From: Phoronis ovalis
Lineage: Eukaryota > Phoronida > Phoronidae
Length of the DNA: 25,575 nucleotides
Assembly: GCA_028565635.1 (NCBI GenBank)
Contig: JAOXYB010055945.1
Span: 1-25,575 of the forward strand
Direction of reading: 5' to 3'
This document shows positions 1-10,304 of the stretch, piece after piece; the stretch's first letter is position 1, and every line of letters begins with the position of its first letter. The position numbers and the translations under genes were made by a program. The notes under the pieces were generated by a model. That model saw only the letters and a list, made by a program, of their open reading frames with translations. It had not been told where the DNA came from and made no database searches.

Positions 1-563
1 AGGAAGTAACTTTCATATGACGGGGAATACACATTCTGGTAAACATATTAAGTTTTCTTGACCGTATTTGCACCCATTAACGAAGTGAAACTTCCAAACA
101 ACACCCCTTAGGAAGTGTCACACCTCCAAAATACCACCCCTTTTCGTGATTTTAGCCAAAAAACAGACCCTAAGCACGTAGTGCGCCGGGGATTCGAAAA
201 ACATACCCTTTCACGCAAATTTTATTGGAACATGCGTACCCACTTTCATATTGACCACCCCTCCCGGGGATATTTCTGCCTACTATTTTTGCACTATTTG
301 ATGCAAGTCAATGATATATGATGAATAATGATATTAATTATTTTTCCTAAGGTATAGGTCAAAATACATGAATATTTGCTATCTAGAAATGCTTCTCCAG
401 CACAACAGCAGTTCATGTCTCAAGTATATATACATGAGCTAGATATCAATTTTAGACAGAAACTGACCTACATTGTATAGATATCATATTTAAGATCTGA
501 CATCTGATAATGTTAATGCATCTAAAGGTCAATTTGAGGTCAAAGAAAAACTTCAAATTTTCT

Positions 564-970
564 CCCGGGGGGGTACTCAAGGTTTTTTGAATACGGGGAT
601 GTGCTGCGGAACCCAATCCAAAATTTTAGCTTGCGGTAGCAAATCCAGTCCAAATCTTTTGAAATGTAAGGGTAGCAATCCAAATTTTGTGAAATATTAG
701 GGTAGCAATCCAAAATTTTAAAATATTTTAGTAGCAATCCATTTTTATGCAAACTGACTGATACAAACCAAATTCCAAAAATCGTTTTATGGATACAACC
801 CTAAAATTAATTCAGATTATTTGCTGTAAGCAGCGGGTAGTAATCCAAATTTTTGAATTTCCTTAAAGTAGCAATCCAAAAAAATGCAGTAAGAAGTATA
901 CAATCCAAATCCAAAATTTTCAACTGGGCTGCACACCCCCACCAAAAAATACCTTGAGTACCCCCCCGGG
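564..970. mobile_element. Non-autonomous DNA transposon (MITE), 407 bp, hAT- or P-like by TSD length
   Basis: The ends are perfect 20-bp terminal inverted repeats, CCCGGGGGGGTACTCAAGGT at 564-583 and its reverse complement at 951-970. Looser similarity continues inwards. The element is flanked by a perfect 8-bp direct repeat, AATTTTCT, at 556-563 and 971-978, which reads as a target-site duplication. Eight-base duplications are typical of hAT and P superfamily elements. The CCCGGG start is not the usual hAT CAGGG, so the superfamily is uncertain. The interior has no coding capacity and carries degenerate repeats of a GGTAGCAATCCAAA-type motif. Confidence 0.88.
625..760. repeat. Degenerate ~30-bp direct repeats inside the MITE
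   Basis: A motif of the type GTAGCAATCCAAATTTTG recurs about four times between roughly 633 and 740, at about 30-bp spacing. Weaker copies lie near 835-885. Subterminal repeats of this kind are common in MITEs, where they may reflect transposase binding sites or internal slippage. Confidence 0.6.
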
Positions 971-1448
971 AATTTTCTACAGCATTAAAATATCATGAAG
1001 AAGTATTTAGGCAATTACCAATTACTATAGCTTAAATCTGGGTAAAAAACGAGCTTCAAATATATATAAATCTTGACCGTGACTACAGATATAAAGCTGA
1101 AAAGCAAATTCTAACTAAGATATTGTTCATTTGGTGTTCACTTCTACACATGTAACTCTTATCCCCGGTTTCCTATTATAATATATAATGTTCTACCAAC
1201 CTCACAAAAACATCGTAGTGTTGTATTCATAGTGCCACAAGCCAGCAAATTATTACTTAGCACATATTTAGTCATTTTAATCCATTAATTTATTGATCAT
1301 TATCAGATACAATACATTAATTATTAATCTACCTGATTTGGGGCTTTGTCATGACTTGTTAAAACCAATGTGTTAAACCCATAAAACAAGTCTTTAATAT
1401 AAAAGCTTTAGCATTATGATCATAGTTACAAATGGTCCTAAATTTTAG

Positions 1449-1909
1449 GAAGAAGGAATGGAAGGAAATATACAGTGGAGCAAGGCACGAAACTGTATAT
1501 GAAGATGGTATCGCTTGCCTGTTAATAAGAGACTGTGGACCAAATGATAGTGGTACATATACAATAGAAGCTAAGAATTCTCTTGGTTCCATTAAAGAAT
1601 CAACTTGTCTCATCATTCACACTATACCAGAACTTCACATTGATAATCGGTTCACTGATTTGGTATCAGTGAAGTGTGGATCTGTTCTCAAGTTGTCTGC
1701 CAGATTTACTGGATTTCCTCAGCCTAGTATCACCTGGTGTAAGGAAGATGAAGTACTACAAACTGATGGCCGCGTTGTTACTGAAGTGACAGATGATTCC
1801 ACCACACTAGTTGTGAAGAGAGCTTCAAGAAAAGATGATGGTATTTATGCATTAGTGATTCGTAATACTGCTGGTGAAGCTTCTGCTGCTTTTGATGTTG
1901 AAGTAATTG
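1449..1909 (+). CDS. Exon: C-terminal half of one Ig domain plus a complete Ig (I-set)
   Basis: The acceptor is TTTTAG and the donor GTAAGT. The exon enters in phase 2, completing a Trp codon split by the previous intron, and leaves in phase 1. The first ~60 residues are the second half of an I-set Ig (KKEWKEI, then NDSGTYTIEAKNSLG, the F-strand Tyr corner). The same split at the Ig tryptophan recurs at 16306/16848, which supports the start. The second Ig is complete: PELHIDNRF, core Trp in ITWCKEDE, then RKDDGIYALVIRNTAGEAS. The usual Cys before the G-F-P turn is Ser (LKLSARFTG), as in many titin-type Igs. The ATG at 1432 lies in the intron and is not a start. Role: structural sarcomere/cytoskeletal module. 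Confidence 0.92.
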
Positions 1910-4438
1910 GTAAGTACCTTTTAAGCTGCATACACAGACACTTATTTGACAAATGCTATCTACTTGGACTTATTTTAAAGAACAATTTCCAAAAGAAATT
2001 TTTGAAATATCACATTTCTTTGTACAAAACACTTGATTTTCCTTTTGTATTAGTAATACTTTTATTGAAGAAATTTTATTGCAACTAATGCACCATAGAC
2101 ATGGTGATCATGTACAAAACTGACAAACACTAACTGCTTCAACAATAAAATATTTAACTAACACTAAATAACAGAACTTTATAGTATTATGACGGTATAA
2201 CAACTTATTACTTTAACAAACACAAATTACTTCATCATTTAAAAAACAGTAAAATAACACTAGTAACAGTAATAGTATTATCCATTTCGGAGTTGTTTTA
2301 ATGATAAATTAGAGAGTGTAACTAAAGACTATTTATCAATAATGATAAAAAATGTTCTTTTATTGAAACTTCTATGCACAGCTTTTGCTAATGATTTAAT
2401 GTACTAAATCGTATGTTATTAAGTCTCTGTCCTATTCCATCTTATTCTTATGTCCAGCACATGTAATGTAAATGAGAGTATAATAGTCAGATCAATGTCG
2501 TCATCATTGCATCAACGTCATCATTGTCCGTGACACTTTGACCACCCTATAAAGTAATGTACCATTTTGAAAGAAGACATTGTCCAATGAATTTAAATAT
2601 GATAAGTTCTGCTCCGGTATGCAAAATTGCCATATATTAAGGTAATTCCCATCAAAACTTGGGTTGATCAGTTTGTTTCTGCAAAACATGGCAACTAGAA
2701 GTTTAAACTTTTTACAGATTGACACAACTTTTTCAAGTTATTGTCCATGTAATCATGTCAGCTTCAAACTTTTCAACAGTATTTTCTCTTGTATTTTGCA
2801 ATATGAGTAACTATATTATGATGTTTATCTGGAAACTACAATGGGTAGAGACTACTTTTTAGTTAATATATGTATTTCAAGGCTGCCTAACATCAATTTG
2901 AAATTGTTTAGCAGCAATGCCATTCATTGGACCCACACCTTCATTTTCCATTGCACAACAGTTACATATGGTGCGGACACAGTTTGTAAAGTTCGAAGAC
3001 TTTGAGCTAGTACTGTTTGTTTACACTTAAACTATTAGAGATATTACTATGCTACCGACCTGGCCAGAATAAGACATATTTTCCAATAAATCAGTACATT
3101 ATCTTGACTCAAAGATTCAATTTTTTTTTTATTAGACCATCACAGCACTTATAATTATGTTTGCACGAATGTCAAGTTCCGGAACTTATTATTTCTGAGT
3201 CACTGATACGTTTACCTTTCCCTGTTGCTCATGTTAGGGCCCATATTTATTAGAAAAAGCCCGTTTTGCAGACCTGCTGTATGCTGCCATTGGGTGATTT
3301 ACAAATTAGTGGTGAACACTCCTTCCCGAAAGAAGTAATTATGAACATATAAGTCTAACTAACATTTCACGACTTATAATAAAACGTATATAAAAGATAA
3401 TTTGTTTTATCAAAGACAAGAGTGGGAATGACAATATTATAAATAATGTATTTGAAATACCAGGAATAATGATTCGCAGACCTTCCCTAATTATAGTAGC
3501 AATTTACTGTTATGTTAAGTATGGAAAATGCTATGCAGTCAGCTTGTAAAACATTTGATCTCATAAATTGAGCATCATCTTTTAAACAATAATTGTTGAC
3601 TTCTCAAAATTAAAGCAGTACAATAGACAAAATGATTAAATACCAAACATAGAGTTTTTGGGTCCCAACCTACAGCTAGTATTGAGCTTTGCAATTTAAA
3701 AGAATTACCACAAAAAGGTATATTTTAATCAGCACTAAAATAATAAAATGATTGTTAAATGTGTATAAAATAAGTGTATAAAGTATCAGGATGGTTTAGG
3801 TTGCAGTAGGATTTAGTCAAACGTATTTTGATAATTTTTTTTGAAAATTTAAGAAAATAATAACCAAAAGATTATAAAAATAATGTATAAAATGAATTTC
3901 AAATTCTGTCAGGCTGCATAAAAATGCATAAAAAAATAGAACCACAGATGCATATACTTTAGATCATAGTGCTTGTGAATATTAATTATGCATCAATGAA
4001 ATTTCCCCCCCACGGGAAAACACTGGATCCACCATTGTAAAAAGGTTTTTAAACTACTGCAACAGTCGCAGCATTACAAAAGGGTAGTGTCAAGCTAGTG
4101 AATCTTGAGCTGTCCTGTATATGTTTGTTATGAAATGGTCACATGATCTGCAAGGTTACACTCTGTGTGTATTACATAAAGATTGAGGCTTTGCGATTTT
4201 TCTGTAATCAAACTAATATTAACATACTTTGTAACAATCGCCCTTGCATTCTTCTACAATACCCTCTTTCACAAAGACGTGATGGGCATATTGTAGTAAT
4301 ATTGAGATTAGTGTTATGTTATTGTGTATTATCTTAGTAAAGCTACTATGCTGCCATGAAACAGCAGTGATGTTATGTTAAGCAGACCGTTTCATAATTA
4401 AAAAAACAAATTGCACAAATATTTTAATATTTTTTTAG
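1910..4438 (+). other. Intron, 2.5 kb, no exon or clear repeat seen
   Basis: The donor GTAAGT is at 1910 and the acceptor TTTTTTAG ends at 4438; it is a phase-1 intron. I searched for Fn3 and Ig signatures (W-x-P-P, D-G-G, A-E-N-x-x-G) in both orientations and saw none. The sequence is AT-rich, with homopolymer runs at 3121-3130 and 3834-3842. No inverted or tandem repeat stood out. Confidence 0.7.
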
Positions 4439-4744
4439 ACAAACCAGATACACCTCAAGGACCACTTGTTGTAAGTGAAATAAATAAAAACTCGCTGACA
4501 TTGTCTTGGCTACCGCCATCTTCAAATGGTGGAAATGAACTGTTAGGATACAATATTGAGAGAAGAGATACAAGCAGGCCAGGATGGATAAAAATTACTT
4601 CTGTGTCCCCAGATAGAATCTCGTACAATGTATGTGGACTGTTAGAAGGAAATTCTTACCACTTCAGAGTTTCGGCTGAAAACTCTGTAGGCATTAGTGA
4701 AGCCCTTGAAACTGCAGAAACGGTTACCACAAGAAGTCCATATG
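4439..4744 (+). CDS. Exon: fibronectin type III domain 1 of the array
   Basis: A 306-bp phase 1-1 exon encodes one Fn3. It starts DKPDTPQGP, followed by the B-strand Trp in LSWLPPSSNGG, the C strand YNIERRD, the C' Trp (RPGWIKI) and the F-strand YHFRVSAENSVGISE. It ends RSPYG before the donor GTAAGA. It follows an Ig directly, so it marks the Ig-to-Fn3 change that opens the sixteen-domain run. The C-terminal SPYG linker recurs in related form every third domain (4, 7, 10, 13). Fn3 modules of this family bind myosin or act as elastic spacers; no specific ligand can be read here. Confidence 0.95.
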
Positions 4745-5354
4745 GTAAGAAATTTTAAGTAACTTTATTATCTGTATTATTTCAAGTTTTTGTTTAATTA
4801 AATAGCATAAAGCGTCATTGATTAACAGGTCTGAATTCTTAATTGGTTAAATTGATATACACCGACAATGTATTAGTGATATATTTTATACGAAAAACGT
4901 TTGTCTATAGACCAACTTTAATTCATTCACTTATTTGTATTGTATGTGTGTGTGTGTGGTTAATGTGTGATGTCTGAATGTTATGTGTGAAGCCAATATA
5001 TTTTTCTTTACCCAATATAAATGTGTACCTTACCCCTCATGTGTTGCGGTACTCGTTTGTGTTTTTTGATTCAACAAATATCAATAACGAAATGGCCAGA
5101 TTTTACTCAAGCATGCACATCCTGGATGCAGCCACCAAATCAACCTTGTCTATGCTCATACATTTTCTAGGTAAGTTTTTGTTTCTTCTTGTTCCTATAT
5201 ACTCTATATACTTAACTTTATACAGCATGTATTTGTAAAAATGTTTTGTTTAAAATTGTTTTAACAATTTGTAGACCAATAACCACCTTTTATTTCAATA
5301 AATATATATATATATATAATATATAATTATAATTATTATTACATTTCCTTACAG
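4745..5354 (+). other. Intron with GT and AT microsatellites
   Basis: A phase-1 intron ending in TTCCTTACAG. It contains a short (GT)n run near 4944-4958 and an AT-rich microsatellite near 5301-5328, about 25 bp before the acceptor. An open frame at 4978-5238 ends at a good-looking GTAAGT (5170) but has no usable in-phase acceptor, so I do not annotate an exon. Confidence 0.7.
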
Positions 5355-5651
5355 AGCTTCCTTCAGCACCACAGGGTCCAGTTATCATTTCCAGTGTTAG
5401 CAAACATTCTGTGACAGTGATGTGGAATCCACCACAGGATGATGGCGGAACTCCTATCAAATCTTATACCATAGTAAAAAGAGACAATTACTTATGGAAA
5501 ACTGTTGACACTGTTACTAGTAGTTCACTCAGCTACAGAATAGTAGGACTTAAAGAAGGCCACTCATATAGATTTCGTATAATAGCAGAGACAGTAGCTG
5601 GCAAAAGTGAACCACTTGAAAGTACTGATGTAACTCCAAGACCTCCTGCTG
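5355..5651 (+). CDS. Exon: fibronectin type III domain 2
   Basis: A 297-bp phase 1-1 exon. The domain reads ELPSAPQGP, VMWNPPQDDGG, YTIVKRD, then YRFRIIAETVAGKSE and ends in PRPPAG. It is three residues shorter than its neighbours: the C-C' loop is cut to NYLW where others have about five residues before the Trp. The usual AEN before the glycine is AET, a change shared with domain 8. The donor is GTAAGG. No ATG is needed, as it is an internal exon. Confidence 0.95.
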
Positions 5652-6239
5652 GTAAGGTTGTTACAGCATAATTTCCATTTTATCTTCTTTTAAATGTCTC
5701 TATTTTATGCACCTAAGAACAAGGGCAATAAGTCTAGAATAAAATTATAGTTTAATATTTATTTTTTACTTTCTGTTTATTCAGTCTTTGAAATATGTTT
5801 GTGTTTCGTGACTTTTACTATTTACATTTGAGTAGAAGACTGAATAAAAAGAAAGTAAAAATAAATAAACTATAATTATTTGTATGCTATTCCTATTGGC
5901 CATGCTAAGACTATGACCACATTTAAGCAAACATATTACCGGATTATTCTGGAATAATGAGAATTTTGGTATAAATTATAATTGTTGAACAAACCTTTTT
6001 TGGGCTCTGTGGATGGGCTGTCACTCTTTTATAATCTTTTAAAACTAAAATTAATTTTTTTGCTCTTATTGCAGCAACATGTGTATATGTGAACATTAGG
6101 ATAATGGATACTATCAGATATGTTGTAAAGTTGCTCTAAAATGAATGTAATTGTACATTCCAGTTGCAACTAAGGCATAAAATATCTTTGGTTAGGAAAA
6201 AGACAGTTAAAAAAGAAATTCTTTGGAATGCTTTTGTAG
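5652..6239 (+). other. Intron carrying a hairpin repeat
   Basis: A phase-1 intron with acceptor CTTTTGTAG. Besides the inverted repeat at 5743-5878 the sequence is plain AT-rich DNA. The open frame of the next exon runs upstream from 6240 to 6164, but the canonical Fn3 start (DVPSVP) fixes the acceptor at 6239/6240. Confidence 0.75.
5743..5878. repeat. Long inverted repeat / hairpin, MITE-like, ~136 bp
   Basis: The left arm (5743-5788, beginning AATTATAGTTTA and ending in ATTCAGTCTT) is nearly the reverse complement of the right arm (5834-5878, AGAAGACTGAATA to TAAACTATAATT). The arms are about 45 bp with a 45-bp loop, and only a few mismatches and indels. RNA copied from it could form a long stem inside the intron. 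I could not define a target-site duplication. Confidence 0.82.
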
Positions 6240-6842
6240 ATGTTCCTTCAGTACCAGTGGGACCTATTCATGTTCAAGAATTAGATTCTTCCTCTGTGAT
6301 ATTGGAATGGCTACCACCAATGTCTGATGGAGGATCTCCAGTTACAAAATATCTGATCAAAATGAGATATGGTAGCTCAAGTACTTGGATGGAGGTAGCT
6401 GAAATTGCTGCAACTCTAACTAGATATCAGATCACCAGATTAAAGAAAGGAGTAACATACAGATTTAAAGTATATGCTGTAAACAACATAGGTTCCAGTA
6501 ATGCTGTTAGCTCTGACCTCATTACTCCCATGCATAAATTAGAAGTACCTGGTAAGCCTTGTGGTCCTATGATAACAAATGTCCTGAGTCCCAATAGTGT
6601 TAGTTTACAGTGGCGACCTCCAAAACTTGCTATGTCACTGTCAGCTTATATTGTTGAGAAACGGGAAGCTACAAAAACTTCATGGGTCAGAGTGGAGCGG
6701 CTTGAACCCAGTGTTACTATGCACTGCGTGCAAGAGCTTTATGAGGGATATAAATATTTTTTTCGAATATTTGCTGAAAACAAAGCTGGATATGGTGAAC
6801 CACTGGAAACTGAAACACCGCTGCTGCTTAAAAGTCCCTTTG
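6240..6842 (+). CDS. Exon: fibronectin type III domains 3 and 4 (fused exon)
   Basis: A 603-bp phase 1-1 exon encodes two Fn3 domains with no intron between them. Domain 3: DVPSVPVGP, LEWLPPMSDGG, YLIKMRY, YRFKVYAVNNIGSS, linker PMHKLEVPG. Domain 4: KPCGPMITN, LQWRPPKLAMS, YIVEKRE, YFFRIFAENKAGYGEP, ending KSPFG before GTAAGT. Domain 4 is odd: the almost universal D-G-G turn after W-x-P-P is replaced by KLAMSLS, so that loop should differ in shape. Exon fusion at a domain 3/4 border occurs again at 9/10, six modules later. Confidence 0.95.
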
Positions 6843-6955
6843 GTAAGTTTCTTTTTTGTTGTTAGAAGTGGTTGTGAATATAAGCTCACCTTGGGATGAT
6901 TTGTTATGTAATGATAAATGTAATATGAGTTGATATCATTTCTGTTATGTTGCAG

Positions 6956-7261
6956 GAAAGCCCTCAAAACCAATTGGTCCTCTTAAGATTACAAACATAA
7001 CTGATAGCACTGCTTGTCTGTACTGGGCACCACCAGCGACTGATGGTGGAAAACCTATTCTGTTTTATGTTATTGAAATCAGAGAATCCCGACGTACTCA
7101 GTGGGGAAGAGCAGGTAAAACTGAAGCAAAGAAGTGCACGTTTATGCTGAAAGATATAGTTGTCGGTAATGAATATCATGTCAGAATTCGAGCAATGAAT
7201 CAAGAAGGCGAAAGTGAGCCTCTTCACGCTGAAGAATGTATCTCACCTGTTGTTGAAGTTG
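6956..7261 (+). CDS. Exon: fibronectin type III domain 5
   Basis: A 306-bp phase 1-1 exon with acceptor TTGCAG and donor GTAAGA. Reading from 6956 gives GKPSKPIGP, LYWAPPATDGG, YVIEIRE, the C' Trp in RTQWGRAGK, and YHVRIRAMNQEGESEP, ending ISPVVEVG. The preceding intron is only 113 bp. The exon has no internal ATG early on, so it is easily missed by start-based gene finding. It keeps all framework positions of its neighbours. Confidence 0.94.
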
Positions 7262-8212
7262 GTAAGATACTAGTTTTTGTTTTTTTAAATATAAAAATAT
7301 AACGACTAATTTATAGCAACTGGTTGATTTAATAATTGTGAAGAAAACTTATCATTTGATATCTGCTTTGCATCGCAAATACTAAGCAATTTAATATAAT
7401 TACATATTCCACAACTACTTGTGACAGAGTCACCCTTCTTGAATTCATTAGAACTTATTAGGAAACTTGAACTCGTTAGATCTTTGTTATTTAACGAGTT
7501 CAATTCGTTAGCCTAACAAGTTCAATTCATTAGAACATCCGAACCCAATGTTTGTTCTAACGAACGTTAACGAGTTCAAGTTGGGATTTTGGATTCGAGT
7601 AAGGATTCTTTTCTGAGACAGTACTCTTAAAAATGGCATCGAATGCACGAGATGGTTTCTTTATTCTTTTATATTATTTCATTATTTTCTTACGGAAATT
7701 GCTTGAAAAGAAGTTCTTGTGGTGAAGTGAAGCTTCCGGATGATATTAAGAATTTAATTAATTTTGGTACTATTGGGGCTAATAGTACACTTATTTAACT
7801 ATAAAAGTTTCGCTACATGATTTTTAACATGCTTATAGTGAAAAAAAACACCTAAATTTCAGTGTTTTGACGAAACTGCTGAATTCGTTAGAACTTGTTA
7901 GAACTCGTTATAATTCGTTAGAACTCGTTAACTTTGTTAGAACTTTGAGATCTCATGTTCGTTCTAATGAATTAAACTCATTAGGCTAACGAATTGAACT
8001 CGAAGTTCTAACGAAGTAATTGTTCAAGAAGGGTGACTGTGTTGTGAATTTGCAAGAGATAGGTGAATAATTCTTGTTTGCCTATGCTCAATCTTATAGT
8101 TACAGCAGAGTAATGTACGTACACTTAATTGCATCTAGTAATAACAACTGCAAGAAAATAAGAAAACGGAATAGTTATGTCATTAAGAGTTAACTTTTTC
8201 AAACTATTTCAG
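7262..8212 (+). other. Intron largely made of one MITE
   Basis: A phase-1 intron with acceptor CTATTTCAG. About two thirds of its 951 bp is the transposon-like element at 7425-8041; the rest is featureless AT-rich sequence. Confidence 0.8.
7425..8041. mobile_element. MITE with 19-bp terminal inverted repeats, 617 bp
   Basis: The left end CAGAGTCACCCTTCTTGAA (7425-7443) matches the reverse complement of the right end (8023-8041) at 18 of 19 positions. The flanks share TTGTGA (7419-7424 and 8042-8047), a probable 6-bp duplication or the remnant of a longer one. Imperfect inverted similarity continues for about 130 bp inside both ends. The termini are packed with copies of GAACTCGTTAGAAC-like motifs in both orientations. 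No transposase frame remains. The CAGAGTCACCC end is compatible with hAT, but the class is not proven. Confidence 0.85.
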
Positions 8213-8506
8213 GACCACCATCTTCTCCACAATATCTGAAAATTGTGCATATAAACACAAATAGTCTTACAATGGAATGGAAATCTCCACTTCAAGATGG
8301 TGGCTCTCGCTTGAAAGCATTTCATATTGAGATGTGTTTGGAAGCAGATGATAACTGGAAATATATTGACACTGTCAGTGCTTGTCAGTGTCACTATACA
8401 ATAACAGGTTTAGAAGAAGGTCAAGGATACTACTTAAGAGTACGTGCAGAGAATGCAATGGGCTTTGGTAAATTTTGTCATCTTGATCAAGCCATGGTTC
8501 CACAGA
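8213..8506 (+). CDS. Exon: fibronectin type III domain 6
   Basis: A 294-bp phase 1-1 exon, slightly shorter than most. It reads GPPSSPQYLKI, MEWKSPLQDGG, FHIEMCLE, the C' Trp in DDNWKYIDT, then YYLRVRAENAMGFG, ending AMVPQ. The donor is A|GTAAGA at 8507, chosen because it keeps phase 1 with the next acceptor; reading through it quickly leaves Fn3-like sequence. The A strand lacks the Gly-Pro pair, a trait shared with domains 9, 12 and 15. Confidence 0.92.
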
Positions 8507-8911
8507 GTAAGACAAGTAGGTGCAACTGTTTTAGCAATTTCATAATAATTAAAAAATATGAAATAGATGTAACCTCAAAGTGAACTTAGATACTTGTATT
8601 GTGCATGAAATTACTTATTCAAGCTTAACATTTCTGCCTTTTAGTAGATGGCATTGCACATTTAGGATCATGGTGGTGCTATTAAGTTGTCAAAACACTG
8701 TATTTATTTTGTAATATATGTATGTAAATGGCTTAGAGGAGAAAATGGATTGATTTTTGGTATGTAGGGTTACAGCATAATCCTATATGCAAATATGTTG
8801 AATAAGCTCTCTTTGCAAGTGACTATAATAGCTATTTTATGAGCTCGTTATAATGTGTCAGTTTATAAAAATAAGTATGATGTACTTTCACTATATCTCA
8901 TTTGTTTATAG
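8507..8911 (+). other. Intron, 405 bp, nothing notable
   Basis: A phase-1 intron with donor GTAAGA and acceptor TTTATAG. I see no repeat or alternative exon in it. Confidence 0.75.
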
Positions 8912-9217
8912 AAAAACCAAATACCCCTCAAGGACCTCTTAAAGTGAATTGCATAAATGGTGATCAAGTTACTGTTACTTGGCATGCTGCACAACAGGAT
9001 TACCACAAACCAGTGACCAGTTACGTTATTGAGAAACGCGAAACTTGGCACCCTACATGGACAATAGTTGACTCAGTGTCACCTGTAGTTCGTTCATACA
9101 GGATCGGGAATTTGACAGAAAATATGGAGTATTATTTTCAAATTCGTGCAGAGAATCCTGCAGGTGTATCAGCAGGGCTTCAATGTGGTCATCCAATATT
9201 GGTTAAAAGTCAGCATG
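8912..9217 (+). CDS. Exon: fibronectin type III domain 7
   Basis: A 306-bp phase 1-1 exon: KKPNTPQGP, VTWHAAQQDYH, YVIEKRE, the C' Trp in HPTWTIVDS, YYFQIRAENPAGVSA, ending VKSQHG before GTAACT. The W-x-P-P...D-G-G signature is heavily altered (HAAQQDYHKP), so this domain and domain 4 are the two that have lost that turn. They belong to the same class in the three-domain super-repeat. The rest of the fold is intact. Confidence 0.93.
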
Positions 9218-9416
9218 GTAACTACTTTATATGTTCTGCTAAATATCTATATCCAATTTGAACATTACACACTAATAGTGAATGTCAAAGTTGAAAATTT
9301 TGTATAGAATTCAGGATGGCAAGATTTATTATGCATCTAAATGCAACTTAAAAAAGCTAAATTACAATATGTTTGTGCCATGTTTATGCTACATGTAAAC
9401 ATCTCATAAATTCTAG

Positions 9417-9722
9417 ATGTCCCTGGTAAACCAGAAGGCCCACTGAGGGTGTTTGATGTTATGTCAACATCCATGACAATCTCTTGGAATCCGCCTCAGG
9501 ATGATGGGGGTCAACCTCTCACAAGCTATGTTATAGAGAAAAGAGACATAAAGAGGCTAACATGGGTTTGGATAGAAAGAGTGAAAGCCAATGTAACTGT
9601 ATTCACAGTTGAGAATCTAGTAGAAGGAAATGAATATGTCTTCAGAGTGTCTACTGAGACAGCAGTAGGTCTTGGAGAACCTTTACCATCATTGAAAGCT
9701 GTTATGGCTAGAAGGCCACCTG
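9417..9722 (+). CDS. Exon: fibronectin type III domain 8
   Basis: A 306-bp phase 1-1 exon with acceptor TTCTAG and donor GTGAGT. It reads DVPGKPEGP, ISWNPPQDDGG, YVIEKRD, the C' Trp in LTWVWIERV, YVFRVSTETAVGLGEP, ending ARRPPG. W-N-P-P-Q-D-D-G-G, the STET/AET variant and the R-P-P-G end resemble domain 2, six modules earlier. Confidence 0.95.
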
Positions 9723-10304
9723 GTGAGTTTGTCTATTATCAGTTATTTTTGTGTGTTGTAGTAAAATGTGAAAACAGTACAGTACAGAACTATCTTCCTC
9801 TGTGATCACGATCGAGACGCGTCTATAGATGCGATCACACGCGATTTAGATGCAACATAGACGCGATCGTCTGACTCTAAATCGCATCTGGATCACCTCT
9901 GGGAGGCATCTGGATCGCGATTGGATCACATTTTGATCGTGTCTATCAACTCTAGATTGCATTTGGATCACGTCTGGAGATGCATCTACAATAATGTACA
10001 TGTATCTGAGACGCGCGGCTGTATATATTGCGTCTTAAAGCGATTTTGGGAGTAATCTGGTGTTATTTTAGAGATTACTAAAATAAAATTTACTGTCCAT
10101 AATGCTACATTTAAATGATTTTATAATAATCATTACAGGACAAATCAAAAAAAAAAATTCCCGGCCTTTTGTGAGCCTTGTCGGCACTTTATCTAAACAT
10201 GCAATATAATAGTTATGTTCTCATCTACATTTTCTAAAACCACAATATACTTCTGTATTAGATTATTGCTAATTCTATTATTACTTATAACTGTTTCTTT
10301 TCAG
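9723..10304 (+). other. Intron containing a CpG-rich insertion
   Basis: A phase-1 intron with acceptor CTTTTCAG. Its first half holds the CpG-rich block at 9797-10035; the second half is ordinary AT-rich sequence with an A run at 10149-10157. Confidence 0.75.
9797..10035. repeat. CpG-rich GATC/GACGCG repeat island
   Basis: This ~240-bp block is far richer in G+C and CpG than the flanking intron. It is built from repeated short words: GATCACG, GACGCG, GCGATC, GCATCTGGATC, and GATGC with inverted partners, for example GCGATTTAGATGC near 9842 against TCTAAATCGCATC near 9885. It contains the palindrome GACGCGTC. It looks like a degenerate foldback or satellite fragment inserted recently enough to keep its CpGs. 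No coding frame. Confidence 0.65.

Larger units (their letters stand above)
1..1448 (+). other. Upstream intron (3' part), no coding exon seen
   Basis: This is AT-rich non-coding sequence ending in the acceptor TTTTAG at 1443-1448. The first exon downstream begins in the middle of an Ig domain, so this is the 3' part of an intron and not a promoter region. It contains the MITE at 564-970. Bases 1-280 are richer in C and G than the rest, with pyrimidine-rich stretches such as CCACCCCTCCCGGGG near 255-269, and look like a fragment of another interspersed repeat. The short open frame at 115-321 lies in that fragment and has no recognisable domain. Confidence 0.75.

Noticed and set aside
115-321. 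68-codon open frame near the window start
   Set aside because: It lies in a C-rich repeat-like fragment, has no domain or splice context, and repeats often leave such frames.
1432-1448. ATG at 1432 as a gene or exon start
   Set aside because: It lies just before the TTTTAG acceptor, and the protein begins inside an Ig domain; the split Trp codon matches the internal Ig intron at 16306/16848.
1910-4438. Possible missed Ig or Fn3 exon in the 2.5-kb intron
   Set aside because: I found no W-x-P-P, D-G-G or A-x-N-x-x-G signature; the flanking exons already join in phase 1.
4978-5238. Open frame containing a strong-looking GTAAGT at 5170
   Set aside because: The phase at 5169 would fit, but candidate acceptors at 4992 and 5099 give wrong frames or a stop, and the protein has no Ig/Fn3 pattern.
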